Positions 53,465 through 62,070 of a stretch of DNA of 64,000 bases are shown in pieces. The position numbers and the translations under genes were made by a program. The DNA is from an uncultured Dehalococcoidia bacterium (lineage in GTDB: Bacteria; Chloroflexota; Dehalococcoidia; Lucifugimonadales; UBA3495): NCBI GenBank assembly GCA_951813535.1, contig OX638345.1:571029-635028 (forward strand), in the 5' to 3' direction. The notes beneath the pieces were generated by a model. That model was not told the DNA's origin. It saw only the letters and a program-made list of their open reading frames with translations, and ran no database searches. Position 1 is the stretch's first letter. Each line of letters opens with the position of its first letter.

Positions 53465-53981
53465 AAAAAGGCAACCCTCATATCGTGGGCGCGGGCGGCG
53501 GCGGCGCCCGTCAAACGTACGTCTGGCATCCCTCAATATAGCACAGGCTTATTCGGGACACGGCGGCGCGTCACAGTATAACACCCGGCCGGCGGGAACT
53601 GCTGGCCGGCCACCGACGGCGGGGCTTCAGCGGCGGCGATATTGATGCAGGGGCAACCCGGCGTTGGGTACTGACCGAACCGACCGAAATCGACCTCATG
53701 CGTACCCGGTTTGGGAGTTTGTCAGAATCAGGATTATCAGGATTCACGGATTGGCCGGATTGAGACCATCTGGGGCAGAAAGCTCCCAATCCTGATAATC
53801 CATAAATCCGGCCAATCCTGATTCTGACGTTTCTCTGTCACCAAACTGGGTAAGCATGAGCGAAACCAACGCATTGCCGTGCCTGCTCAGGACGCGGCCA
53901 CGGCAATTGCTACCGCGCGCGGGGCCGCCCGCAGCGACCCCACGCGCACGCCGGGTTTGCTTCAGTCAGTAGTCCAGGTGA
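53465..53981. other. Intergenic region, 517 bp
   Basis: No gene is seen between leuS and the cupin gene. The region contains the 164-bp palindromic repeat (53696-53859) and a GC-rich inverted pair GGCCGGC/GCCGGCC near 53584-53608. Confidence 0.7.
53696..53859. repeat. Palindromic interspersed repeat, copy 2 (164 bp)
   Basis: The outer arms TCATGCGTACCCGGTTTGG (53696) and its inverse ending at 53859 match at 17 of 19 positions. The inner arms GTCAGAATCAGGATT (53721-53735) and its exact inverse at 53814-53828 match perfectly. The interior is rich in GGATT/AATCC words, as in copy 1 at 30768-30933, and overall length and arm layout are the same. No open frame or transposase is inside. Confidence 0.85.
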
Positions 53982-54320
53982 TCAGTCGTCCAGGTGAATG
54001 GTGGCGGTCACCCGAGGGACGTCGCCGACCACCCGCGTGGTGTGGCCGTGGCCGGTGAGGTCCTCGGCGAGGTTCACGTCGCCGGGGCCCAGACGGTGAA
54101 CGGTCCCGTCGGCCAGACCGATTTCCGCCTCTCCGGAAAGGGTGATGATGTACTGGCGACGGGGAGCCACGTGCCAGTCGCTGAAGTAGCCCGGAGGCGA
54201 GGCACGGAATACGATCCCCCTGGCGTTTTGCAACTGGCTCCACTCCGGATGGGACGGTGGGTCGATCGCTTCAATGTGGGAATGGCCGTCGTCGCCGGTG
54301 TACAGTCGTATGGAACCCAT
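53982..54320 (-). CDS. Small cupin-domain protein
   Basis: The 112-residue protein has a single cupin barrel. Motif 1 is around FSDWHVAPRRQYIITLSGEAEIG (residues 46-68 with His and Glu/Gln ligands) and motif 2 in the region GPGDVNLAEDLTGHGHTT (His). It starts at 54320 with AGGAGG upstream. Substrate or role is unknown; such proteins bind metals and small ligands. It stands alone and is divergent from trkH. Confidence 0.85.
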   Translation of the reverse strand: MGSIRLYTGDDGHSHIEAIDPPSHPEWSQLQNARGIVFRASPPGYFSDWHVAPRRQYIITLSGEAEIGLADGTVHRLGPGDVNLAEDLTGHGHTTRVVGDVPRVTATIHLDD

Positions 54321-54698
54321 GATCCCTCCTGTTGTGACGTGGTTTCACACGGGATATTAACACAAACCCGGGAGCGTGGCTCGAACGGCGCTGACGTTCG
54401 CCAATCCTGGCCGGTCGCCCGGATCCCGTGCCTTGCCGCCGGATCCCGTGCATTGCCGCGCCGGCTGGTGGCGGGCGACGAGGAACCCTCCAAGATTGAC
54501 ATATCCCCGCGCCTCGTCATAATTACCTCGCCTGCGTTTGGCACGCAAATCATCCCTCCGCCCGGCATCCCAATTTGCGCCTCAACCAGCGTCCGGTGCT
54601 TCCCAGTGAACGACCCGTCTCGCGGTAACGCCGGCTCCAGCGAGCCGGAAGCAGGAGTCATTCGCGCCACGCCTGGCGAAAACGGTTCGTCGTGGCGG
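54321..54698. other. Intergenic region, 378 bp, with a short tandem repeat
   Basis: This gap between the cupin and trkH has no supported gene. At 54421-54460 a 20-bp unit (beginning GGATCCCGTG) occurs twice in tandem with two mismatches. The promoter of trkH probably lies here but no clear consensus was found. Confidence 0.55.
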
Positions 54699-56129
54699 GT
54701 GCGTCGGGTCGACCCGGTTCGCATTCCGATACGCCGGCACCGTACCCCGCCGCGCCGCTGGTCATCCACTCCGCTGCTGCTGCTGCTGACGTTTCTGCTG
54801 TTGAACGTGATCGGCGGAGCCGCGCTGGCTCTGCCCATAGCCGCCGCCGACGGAGTCGCGGCCAGCCTGCGGGTGGCCTTCTTCACCGCGATTTCGGCCT
54901 CCACCGTCACCGGGCTGACGGTGGTGGATACGCCGGAATTCTGGTCCCAGTTCGGCAAAGCGGTCATCTTCGTGCTGATGCTGGTGGGAGGCCTGGAGTT
55001 CATCACCGCGGCCACCGTGTTGATCGCTTTCATCGGCCGGCGAGCGACGGCGCTTGAAGAGGACGTGTACCAGGACACCGTGGGCGACGTCTCCGCGCGG
55101 AACCTGACCCGGGTGGCGCGCAACATCGTGGTTGCGTTCTTCATCGGTTACCTGGTCGGAGCCGCGCTGATTTTCCTGCGAATGCGGTCGGTGGCAGACT
55201 TCACGCTCCTGGAGGCCATGTGGCAATCCCTGTTCCTCTCGGTGTCGGCGCTGAACAACGCCGGGTTCTCGATCCTGCCCAATGCCCCGGGCGGCGGCAA
55301 CGCCGAAACTTTGGGGGCTAACCCGTACCTGATGTGGGTCATAACGCCGCTGATCATCGCCGGCGCCCTCGGGTGGCCCTTCATCATGGACATGCGACGG
55401 AACTGGAGCCCGAGCCTATCGCGGCGGCGCTGGGCAGGACTGTTCGTGTTCAATTTCCAGCGGTTCAGTCTCGACACCAAGCTGGTGCTGATCCTGACCA
55501 CCTTTCTCTACGCGTTCAGCGCGCTGGCTTTCCTGTTCGCCGAGTGGAACGGCGTGCTATGGGACCATTCGAATCCGGGGACTGTCGGCTCCGCGATCTT
55601 TCACGGCGTCAGCGGGCGAACGGCGGGGTTCGCTGCGCTGGATTGGAGCGCGACTCGCGACTTCACCCAGTTGGTATTCGCGGGCCTGATGTTCATCGGT
55701 GGTTCCACCGCATCGGTAGCCGGAGGGATCAAGGTGAACACGGTGGCCGTGCTCCTGGCGTCGGCCCGGTCGTCGGCTCTGCGGAACCCCACCACGGAAA
55801 TATTCCGGAGGGAGATTGCCCCGGTGCTGGTGTCCCGCGCGCTGTTGGTGGCGCTGCTCGGAGTGACGTTCCTCTCCATCGTGCTGCCCATCCTGACCTA
55901 CACCGACCCTCACCTGCCGTTTCTGCCGCTGATGTTCGAGACGGTATCGGCCTTCGGCACCAACGGGATGTCTACGGGAGTTTCCAGCGAACTCAGCATG
56001 GCCGGTTCGATCATCTTCATGATCACAATGCTGGTGGGCCGGGTCGGCCCGCTGACCCTGGTGATGCTGCTCACTCCCCGTGAGGACGCCACCTACCGCT
56101 ACCCCGAAGAACCCGTTAGAATTGGTTAG
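54699..56129 (+). CDS. trkH: TrkH/KtrB-type potassium uptake channel subunit
   Basis: The polytopic membrane protein has about 476 residues. Four pore-loop segments with the selectivity-filter Gly are visible in order: ASTVTGLTVVD, ALNNAGFSIL, SGRTAGFAALD and AFGTNGMSTGV. This is the signature of the TrkH/KtrB/HKT family. The GTG at 54699 is the best-placed start before the first membrane segment, but the true start is uncertain because no strong ribosome binding site is visible. A TrkA/KtrA regulator follows after 5 nt, so the two form a complete K+ uptake system. Confidence 0.92.
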   Translation: MRRVDPVRIPIRRHRTPPRRWSSTPLLLLLTFLLLNVIGGAALALPIAAADGVAASLRVAFFTAISASTVTGLTVVDTPEFWSQFGKAVIFVLMLVGGLEFITAATVLIAFIGRRATALEEDVYQDTVGDVSARNLTRVARNIVVAFFIGYLVGAALIFLRMRSVADFTLLEAMWQSLFLSVSALNNAGFSILPNAPGGGNAETLGANPYLMWVITPLIIAGALGWPFIMDMRRNWSPSLSRRRWAGLFVFNFQRFSLDTKLVLILTTFLYAFSALAFLFAEWNGVLWDHSNPGTVGSAIFHGVSGRTAGFAALDWSATRDFTQLVFAGLMFIGGSTASVAGGIKVNTVAVLLASARSSALRNPTTEIFRREIAPVLVSRALLVALLGVTFLSIVLPILTYTDPHLPFLPLMFETVSAFGTNGMSTGVSSELSMAGSIIFMITMLVGRVGPLTLVMLLTPREDATYRYPEEPVRIG

Positions 56130-56134
56130 TCATC

Positions 56135-56794
56135 ATGGCGAAGCAAGTATGCGTGATCGGTTTGGGCCGGTTCGGAGCGAAGCTGGCCAGCACGTTGTTC
56201 CAGCGGGAACACGAAGTGCTGGCTATCGATCAGGATGAACAGCGCGTCCAGGGAATGCTCGGCCGGGTCACCTACGCCGTCGAGGCCAACGCGACCAACG
56301 AGAGCGCTCTGCGCGACCTGGGCGTTGGGGACATGGACGTGGCGGTGGTGGCCCTGGGGAGCCAGATCCAGTCCAGCATCATCACCACCATGATGCTCAA
56401 GTCCATGGGTCTGCCCTACGTCATAGCGAGGGCCACGGACACTCAACACGCCGAAATACTGCATCGCGTCGGCGCGGACAAGGTGATTTTCCCCGAGGAA
56501 GAGGCTGCGGAGCGCGCCGCCAGCCTGGACCTGAGCCCCAACTACGTTGAGTTCATGAACATCACCGAAGACACCGGGGTGCACAAACTGCGGCCGCCGG
56601 AAAAGATGCGCGGGATGTCCCTGCGCGACGCGGGGCTCGTCTCCGAATCCACGCGGCATCATGTGTCCGTGATGGTAATACGACGCGGCAACGAATATAT
56701 TTTGAACCCGGCGGAAGACGAAATGATTGATGACGGAGACATCCTGGTGGTGGTTGGCAGCCACGAAGATGTCGAGAGGGCATTCGCCCGATGA
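56135..56794 (+). CDS. trkA: TrkA/KtrA potassium uptake regulatory subunit
   Basis: The 219-residue protein has an N-terminal RCK domain with nucleotide motif VIGLGRFGAKLA (about residues 7-18) and the acidic residue in LAIDQDEQRV. A C-terminal RCK_C domain follows (about 140-219; DEMIDDGDILVVVGSHEDV). It is the cytoplasmic gating ring for the channel encoded 5 nt upstream. Single-RCK length indicates the KtrA type rather than the double TrkA of enterobacteria. Confidence 0.94.
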   Translation: MAKQVCVIGLGRFGAKLASTLFQREHEVLAIDQDEQRVQGMLGRVTYAVEANATNESALRDLGVGDMDVAVVALGSQIQSSIITTMMLKSMGLPYVIARATDTQHAEILHRVGADKVIFPEEEAAERAASLDLSPNYVEFMNITEDTGVHKLRPPEKMRGMSLRDAGLVSESTRHHVSVMVIRRGNEYILNPAEDEMIDDGDILVVVGSHEDVERAFAR

Positions 56795-56827
56795 TCGCGA
56801 GCCCTTTCTGGATGACAGGGTAATCCT

Positions 56828-57664
56828 ATGAGCGACCGAATCGGATACCTGGGACCAGCCGGAACCTACACGGAGCAGGCCGCTCTGCTCTATTCGCCCC
56901 GAGCCGTCCTGGCGCCGTATCCCACTATCAGCGCGGTGGGCGTCGCCGTGTCCAACAACGAGGTGGACGTGGGCGTGGTGCCCATTGAAAACAGTCTGGA
57001 AGGATCGGTCACGTTTACGCAGGACCTGCTCATCGCCCAGTCCGACCTGTCCATTCAAAACGAGGTAGTGATCCCCATTGACCACTACCTGGTTGCCGCG
57101 CCGGGCGTGGCGGCCGAGTCGGTAGAGGTGATTTACTCGCATCCGCAGGCGCTGGCCCAGTGTCGGGAATACCTGGAGGCGCGCTTCCCCGCGGTCCCGC
57201 GCGAAGCTTCCCTGAGCACCGCCGCCGCCGTCGCTGACATGCAGGGCAGCCGGGTGCCGGCGGCGGCGATCTGCCCCCAGCGCGCCGCCGAGATCTACGA
57301 TGTGCGCATCCTGGACCGGGGAATCCAGGACAACACCGCGAACCAGACCCGGTTCGTCGTTCTCGCCCACGCCGACCACGCCCCCACGGGCCACGACCGC
57401 ACTTCCATCTGCTTCTCGTTCACGGTGGACCGCCCCGGGAACCTGTACAACACCATCGGCGAATTCGCCAGCCGGAACATCAACCTGGTCAAGATTGAAA
57501 GTCGACCGACCAAGCAGGAACTGGGCAGGTACATCTTCCTGATCGACTGCGAAGGCCACCGGCACGAGCCGGACGTCGCCGCCGCGCTGGACGGACTGCG
57601 CCGGCGTACCGACATGCTGAAGATATTGGGGTCTTATCCCTTCTGGGAACCCCCCGCCGAGTAG
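56828..57664 (+). CDS. pheA: Prephenate dehydratase
   Basis: The 278-residue enzyme converts prephenate to phenylpyruvate in phenylalanine synthesis. The N-terminal motifs YLGPAGTYTEQAA and VVPIENSLEGSV, the catalytic Thr-Arg-Phe in NQTRFVVL (about residue 172) and a C-terminal ACT domain (about 195-275; GNLYNTIGEFASRNINLVKI, ESRP) are present. No chorismate mutase domain is fused. The ESRP motif is the usual Phe feedback site. It is followed after 2 nt by the signal-peptidase-like gene. Confidence 0.95.
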   Translation: MSDRIGYLGPAGTYTEQAALLYSPRAVLAPYPTISAVGVAVSNNEVDVGVVPIENSLEGSVTFTQDLLIAQSDLSIQNEVVIPIDHYLVAAPGVAAESVEVIYSHPQALAQCREYLEARFPAVPREASLSTAAAVADMQGSRVPAAAICPQRAAEIYDVRILDRGIQDNTANQTRFVVLAHADHAPTGHDRTSICFSFTVDRPGNLYNTIGEFASRNINLVKIESRPTKQELGRYIFLIDCEGHRHEPDVAAALDGLRRRTDMLKILGSYPFWEPPAE

Positions 57665-57666
57665 CG

Positions 57667-58218
57667 GTGGCGCGGAATAATTTCCGTAGGGTCGGCGCGG
57701 CGCTAACTGGCATCCGTAACACGGGCATCAGCGTACTTCGGGTACCGTTCCGTTCGCTGTTTCTGGTCCGGGGGGACAGCATGAGCCCCACCTTGTGCGA
57801 CGGCGATTTGATACACGTGCGCCGCGTGTCGGGAAAGGGCGCAAGTTACCGGCGGGGATCGATCGTAGTGGCGGCGACACCTTCGCTGTCGAGAGGAAAC
57901 AGTCTGTTGACCAATGTCAAACGCGTAGTCGGGTTGCCCGGAGAACTGGTTCGCGTCGGAAGCGACGGCGCCGTCTCCATAGAGGGGACATCGCTGTCGG
58001 AACCGTACCTCGCGGTTGGGGCTCAGGCCGCGCCCGGTCCCGGCCTGTTGTGGTTGTGCGACGACGACGCATACTTCCTGATGGGAGACAACCGCGCCGA
58101 CAGCTGGGACAGCCGACGTTTTGGTCCCGTCCCGGCTTCCAACATCGTGGGCGCCATGTGGCTGAGGCTGCCCACCCATCGCCTGCTGGGCGGCGGTTCA
58201 ACAAGTCGCAACGACTGA
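57667..58218 (+). CDS. Signal peptidase I-like (S26) protein
   Basis: The 183-residue protein has the Ser motif VRGDSMSPTLCDGD (about residues 36-49), the Lys motif NVKRVVGLPGE (about 82-92) and the box MGDNRADSWDSRRFGPV (about 139-155), all typical of type I signal peptidases. The N-terminal membrane anchor is short and only moderately hydrophobic, so it could instead be a soluble S26/S24-like peptidase. The GTG start at 57667 lies 2 nt after pheA, suggesting co-transcription. Confidence 0.85.
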   Translation: MARNNFRRVGAALTGIRNTGISVLRVPFRSLFLVRGDSMSPTLCDGDLIHVRRVSGKGASYRRGSIVVAATPSLSRGNSLLTNVKRVVGLPGELVRVGSDGAVSIEGTSLSEPYLAVGAQAAPGPGLLWLCDDDAYFLMGDNRADSWDSRRFGPVPASNIVGAMWLRLPTHRLLGGGSTSRND

Positions 58219-58233
58219 TCCGATGGATCGAAG

Positions 58234-59265
58234 ATGGCCTCTTTAGAAGCGAAATTGCACCAGGCCGCGGACTGGGCAACCCGCAACCGACGGTTGCTCC
58301 GGATCCGCCCGGTCCTCCAGGCGTTGTATCTGCGTCGCGCGATCCAGCGGTTGGCGCAACGCCGGAGTTCGGTACGGCTGGTGCTGGCAACCGTGACAGC
58401 GGTCATGCAGAACGACAACCAGCAGCTCATGGCGGGAGTGGCCTACTACGGCATGGTCTCCCTGCTGCCCTTCTCGGTGGTCGTGCTGCAGATATTGCCG
58501 CTGTTGCTCGGGGATGAGGGAGCCCGGACCTGGTTCTCTGCCATCTCGTCCGGTGTGCTCCCGCCCAATATCGACGTATCCACGTTGTGGCCAACCCAGC
58601 CTCCGGCGGTGGCTGGCGCCACAGGTCTGGTCGCGTTTCTAGGCTTGCTCTGGGGCAGTTTTAAGCTGTTCGGCTCAGTGGGGCTGGTGGTGAACCGCGC
58701 CTGGGGCATCGAACCGGCCCAGGTGGGCATCCTGGGCAAGACTCGGGAATACCTGTTCCTCAGCGCCATGGCCCTCGGACTGTTGATTTCCACGGTGCTC
58801 ACCTACGTCACGGTCCCGGATCTCGCCGTCTACGTCTTGCAATCGGTCGAGTTGCGCGGGCTCGCCAACGCGGTGGAGATGCAACGCTGGTGGCCGAGTC
58901 TGTTGGCGTGGCTCCTTTCGGTGGTGGTGTTCCTTCTCGTCTACCGATACGTGCCCGAGCGACCGGTGCTCTGGAGGTACGCCATCGTGGGGGCGGTCAG
59001 CGCCAGCATCATCTTCGAGGCCGCCTCCTACGTTTTCGCCCTGTTCTTCTCTTACATCGCGCCCCAGCGCCTGTTCTACGGTCCCCTGGCGTCCGTTCTG
59101 ATCATTCTGATCTGGCTGTTCGTGTCGGCGTTGACGCTGGTCTCCGGCGCCGCGCTCACCGCCTACGCCCAGAGCATCTACCGGGGTGACGGCCCGTGGC
59201 CGAGATCCAGTTGGTTCCTGGGTCCAGGTAGCCCACAGCAGGCGCCCCCGAACAACCTTGAGTGA
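58234..59265 (+). CDS. YihY/BrkB family membrane protein
   Basis: The 343-residue protein has about six membrane segments and the family blocks GVAYYGMVSLLPFSVVVLQI, GATGLVAFLGLLWGSFKLFG and FSYIAPQRLFYGPLASVLI, then LIWLFVSALTLVSGAALTAY. The family was once called ribonuclease BN, but members are integral membrane proteins of uncertain function. It follows the signal-peptidase-like gene by 15 nt and is probably co-transcribed with it. Confidence 0.9.
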   Translation: MASLEAKLHQAADWATRNRRLLRIRPVLQALYLRRAIQRLAQRRSSVRLVLATVTAVMQNDNQQLMAGVAYYGMVSLLPFSVVVLQILPLLLGDEGARTWFSAISSGVLPPNIDVSTLWPTQPPAVAGATGLVAFLGLLWGSFKLFGSVGLVVNRAWGIEPAQVGILGKTREYLFLSAMALGLLISTVLTYVTVPDLAVYVLQSVELRGLANAVEMQRWWPSLLAWLLSVVVFLLVYRYVPERPVLWRYAIVGAVSASIIFEAASYVFALFFSYIAPQRLFYGPLASVLIILIWLFVSALTLVSGAALTAYAQSIYRGDGPWPRSSWFLGPGSPQQAPPNNLE

Positions 59266-59487
59266 GCCGATGAGGGATTGCGAGGACTCGCCCAAAGCGG
59301 TACCAGTCTCCTCGTTTCGCGGGCCGAGCCGATGACCCGGAGTACCTGTTGAGGCAAATCGCCGGTCTCGTTGAGTGACACCCTGCCGTCGTCGATTGGA
59401 CTATGGACGGCGCCCCCGTATAATTCGGCCTACGGAATTGCCGCGGTGCGAAAACAACCGTCGCGGCGCGTCACGGAGGACAACGCA

Positions 59488-59853
59488 GTGGGAGTGACCT
59501 ACGCCAAAGGCAGCATCACGGGCAAATCGGCAACTCGGGAGTACGACTTCCTTGTCGACACTGGCGCTACCTGGGTTGGCATCCCCCAGGAAGACATCGA
59601 CGCGTTGGCGTTGGATGCCGTGCCCAACGCGACTGCAGCGCTGATGACGGCGGACGGTTCCGTGGTGCGGTTACCGATCTACGTGGCGGTCGGGATGCTG
59701 GAGGGCACCGGCTTCGTGAATGGCGCGGTTCCGGCTGCTGTGCCGCTGGTCGGCTACAAGCTGCTACAGGATTTGGGGTTCAAAGTTGATTTGGTGAGCG
59801 AACGCATCGAACCCCGGCCGGACGGCGACATCGGTCCACCGTTCCTGCTGTGA
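59488..59853 (+). CDS. Retropepsin-like clan AA aspartic protease, second copy
   Basis: The 121-residue protein has DFLVDTGATWVGIPQ near residue 24 and LVGYKLLQDLGFKVD near the end, matching the layout of the 118-residue protein at 50621-50977. The GTG at 59488 is preceded by GGAGGA 7 nt upstream, which decides it against a longer in-frame start at 59371. It would function as a dimer. The 220 bp before it hold no gene that I can support. Confidence 0.8.
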   Translation: MGVTYAKGSITGKSATREYDFLVDTGATWVGIPQEDIDALALDAVPNATAALMTADGSVVRLPIYVAVGMLEGTGFVNGAVPAAVPLVGYKLLQDLGFKVDLVSERIEPRPDGDIGPPFLL

Positions 59854-59891
59854 CGCGCCTCAGCTCAAACCTCCGGCCAGTCGAGGCACGC

Positions 59892-60044
59892 GTGAACAAT
59901 AACCTTCCGGCCGTCGCCCTACCCGACCTCCGCGTTCTGGAGATCGCCTACCTCATCCACGGCCCCTGCTGCGGCAAGCTGCTGGCGTCCCTCGGAGCCG
60001 AGGTCATCAAGGCGGAACCGCTGTTAGCAGTTTCTGCTCAATGA
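59892..60044 (+). pseudogene. Truncated 5' end of a type III CoA-transferase
   Basis: Starting at GTG 59892, about 43 codons encode a CoA-transferase N-terminus (ALPDLRVLEIAYLIHG, then CCGKLLASLGAEVIKAEP). The frame then loses similarity at about 60021 and stops at 60044. The segment 59916-60021 is 95 of 106 bases identical to 60744-60849 in the intact gene downstream. The remainder of the gene is missing and an Uma2 gene follows at once. It is a truncated paralog rather than a fresh direct repeat. Confidence 0.85.
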
Positions 60045-60072
60045 TACAATCGCGCCAACGGGAACCGTCGCC

Positions 60073-60720
60073 ATGACCACCATCCCCAAACCCACCACGG
60101 GCTCTACCACCATCGCGCCGGACGGCGCCGTGGTGCTGAGCCTGGCGGCCCTGGGCATTGACCACCGCGCCGACGATTTCCCGGCGCGATTCATCGCGTT
60201 CTGCGAGCAGAACGATCTGTATGAGATGGAGGTCACCGCCGAGGGTGAACTGCTGATACTGCCTATGACCGGATACCGAGGCAACAAACAAGAATTTTAC
60301 TTCGCCGTGTTTATCGGCAATTGGGAACTCGCCAACGGAGGCAGCGCCTCGTCGCAAACGGTGCGTTTCCGTCTGCCTTCCGGCGCGGTGCTGGGGCCGG
60401 ACGCCGCCTGGATTACCCAGGAACGATTTGACGCGCTGCCCGAGCGGGAAAGGGAAACCGTGATCGAGGGCGCTCCCGACTTCGTGGTGGAAATCCGTTC
60501 CCGTACCGATAGCCTGCGCCCGCTGCAAAACAAGATGCCCGAGTGGATGGCCGGCGGGGTTCGCCTGGGCTGGCTGATTGACGCGCGCCAGCGGCAGGCC
60601 CATGTCTATCGCGCCGGCCAGCCGGAGCCGCAGCTGCTGGACGACCCGGAAACGCTGGACGGTGAAGACGTGCTGCCCGGCTTTTCCTTTCCGGTGCGGC
60701 AGTATATCTTCGATATATGA
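60073..60720 (+). CDS. Uma2 family predicted nuclease
   Basis: The 215-residue protein has the Uma2 core: SGAVLGPDAAWI (first acidic residue), APDFVVEIRSRTDSLRPLQ (second acidic residue) and NKMPEWMAGGVRLGWLID (Lys and the AGG.RLGW signature). It sits exactly between the truncated CoA-transferase 5' end and the intact CoA-transferase, and its TGA overlaps that gene's ATG by four bases (ATGA). A TACAAT box near 60045 may be its own promoter. The arrangement suggests that insertion or recombination placed it in a duplicated CoA-transferase locus. Confidence 0.88.
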   Translation: MTTIPKPTTGSTTIAPDGAVVLSLAALGIDHRADDFPARFIAFCEQNDLYEMEVTAEGELLILPMTGYRGNKQEFYFAVFIGNWELANGGSASSQTVRFRLPSGAVLGPDAAWITQERFDALPERERETVIEGAPDFVVEIRSRTDSLRPLQNKMPEWMAGGVRLGWLIDARQRQAHVYRAGQPEPQLLDDPETLDGEDVLPGFSFPVRQYIFDI

Positions 60721-61946
60721 CCACGACCAATTCTCCTCCCGCCGCTCTCCCCAATCTCCGCGTTCTCGAGATCGCCTCCCTCATCACCGGCCCGTACTGC
60801 GGCAAGCTGCTGGCGTCCCTGGGAGCCGAGGTCATCAAGGCGGAACCGCCCGGCGTCGGTGACCCTTCCCGCCGTCGCGGCCCGTTCCCCGATGACATTC
60901 CCCATCCCGAGCGCAGCGGGCTGTACCTGTACCTGAACACCGGCAAGCGTGGCATAACCCTCGACCTGCACAACCCGGCCGGACAGGACCTGCTGCGCCA
61001 ACTGGTCTCCCGCGTCGACATGGTGGTGCATGATTCCACGCCGGCCAACGCCGCCGCCGTCGGTCTGGACAACGATTCCCTTCTCGCTGCCAACCCCGAC
61101 GTTATCGTCACCGCGGTCACCCCCTTCGGCAGCACCGGCCCGTACGCCGACTACCACGCCGGACATCTGGCCGTGTTTCACGCCGGCGGCGAGGGTTGGC
61201 TCCTGCCCAACGGGGTCGCGCTGGACACCTTCCCGGACCGGCCGCCCATCGTCGCCGGCGCCAACATGGGCGACTACCAGGCTGGCCTCACCGCCGCCGT
61301 GGGCGCGCTGGCCGCCGCGTACAACTGCCTGGGAACTGCGGGGAACGCGCGAGGCCAGGTGGTGGACGCCTCGGCGCAGGAGGCCCAGCTATCCGTCGGC
61401 TACATGCCCATCCAGCGTCACGAGTCGGAGGGCATCACCGAGACGCGTTTCTCCCGCTACTTCCGCGTCGGCGGCGTGCTGCCGGCGTCCGACGGATACG
61501 TGGAGCTGCTGACCCTGGAGCCGCGCCAGTTCGAGGGCCTGCTGGCCTTCATGGGCAACCCCGACTGGGCGTCACCGGAGATGTTCAGCGACCCGGCCAC
61601 CCACGGCCCCGAGTTGAACCGGCACATGCGGGAGTGGTTCGCCCAGCACACCCGCGAGTGGCTCTACTCCGAAGGGCAGGCCCACGGCGTCCCCATCGCG
61701 CCCTACTACACGCCGTCCGAGGTGTTCCAGAGCCCGCAGCAACGCGAACGCGCCTTCTACTCGGAGGTCGACCACCCCGCCACCGGCCCCCTGGAATACA
61801 CCGGTGCCCCCTTCCAGCTCAGCGAAACGCCCACCACGCTGACCCGCGCGCCGCTACTGGGCGAGCACAACGCGGAGGTGTACTGCGGGCTGCTGGGGTA
61901 TGCGGGACAGGATTTGGCGGCGCTGGGGAGGGCGAGGGCTGTATAA
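60717..61946 (+). CDS. Type III CoA-transferase
   Basis: The 409-residue protein is intact, with LRVLEIASLITGPYCGKLLA, SLGAEVIKAEPP, NTGKRGITLDLHN and the catalytic-Asp segment GANMGDYQAGLTAAVG. Its start overlaps the Uma2 stop by four bases, so it may now depend on Uma2 translation. A 5'-end paralog fragment lies 0.8 kb upstream. The substrate is unknown. Confidence 0.93.
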   Translation: MTTTNSPPAALPNLRVLEIASLITGPYCGKLLASLGAEVIKAEPPGVGDPSRRRGPFPDDIPHPERSGLYLYLNTGKRGITLDLHNPAGQDLLRQLVSRVDMVVHDSTPANAAAVGLDNDSLLAANPDVIVTAVTPFGSTGPYADYHAGHLAVFHAGGEGWLLPNGVALDTFPDRPPIVAGANMGDYQAGLTAAVGALAAAYNCLGTAGNARGQVVDASAQEAQLSVGYMPIQRHESEGITETRFSRYFRVGGVLPASDGYVELLTLEPRQFEGLLAFMGNPDWASPEMFSDPATHGPELNRHMREWFAQHTREWLYSEGQAHGVPIAPYYTPSEVFQSPQQRERAFYSEVDHPATGPLEYTGAPFQLSETPTTLTRAPLLGEHNAEVYCGLLGYAGQDLAALGRARAV

Positions 61947-62070
61947 TCAGCCATCATTTTTATCATCGAATACAGTAGCTTGCTCTCAGGTCATCGCGCC
62001 AAATGTGCATCACGAACTTTGACCGAGACAATACCCTATAGAACCTGACCTCATTCTGGAGGACCGTGAT

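Noticed and set aside
53584-53608. GGCCGGC/GCCGGCC inverted pair near the leuS start as a terminator
   Set aside because: There is no T-tract on either strand and the position upstream of leuS is wrong for termination of a known gene.
62019-62042. TTGACC and TATAGA as the kwaA promoter
   Set aside because: The spacer is only 12 nt, too short for a normal sigma-70 promoter; the true promoter is not identified.
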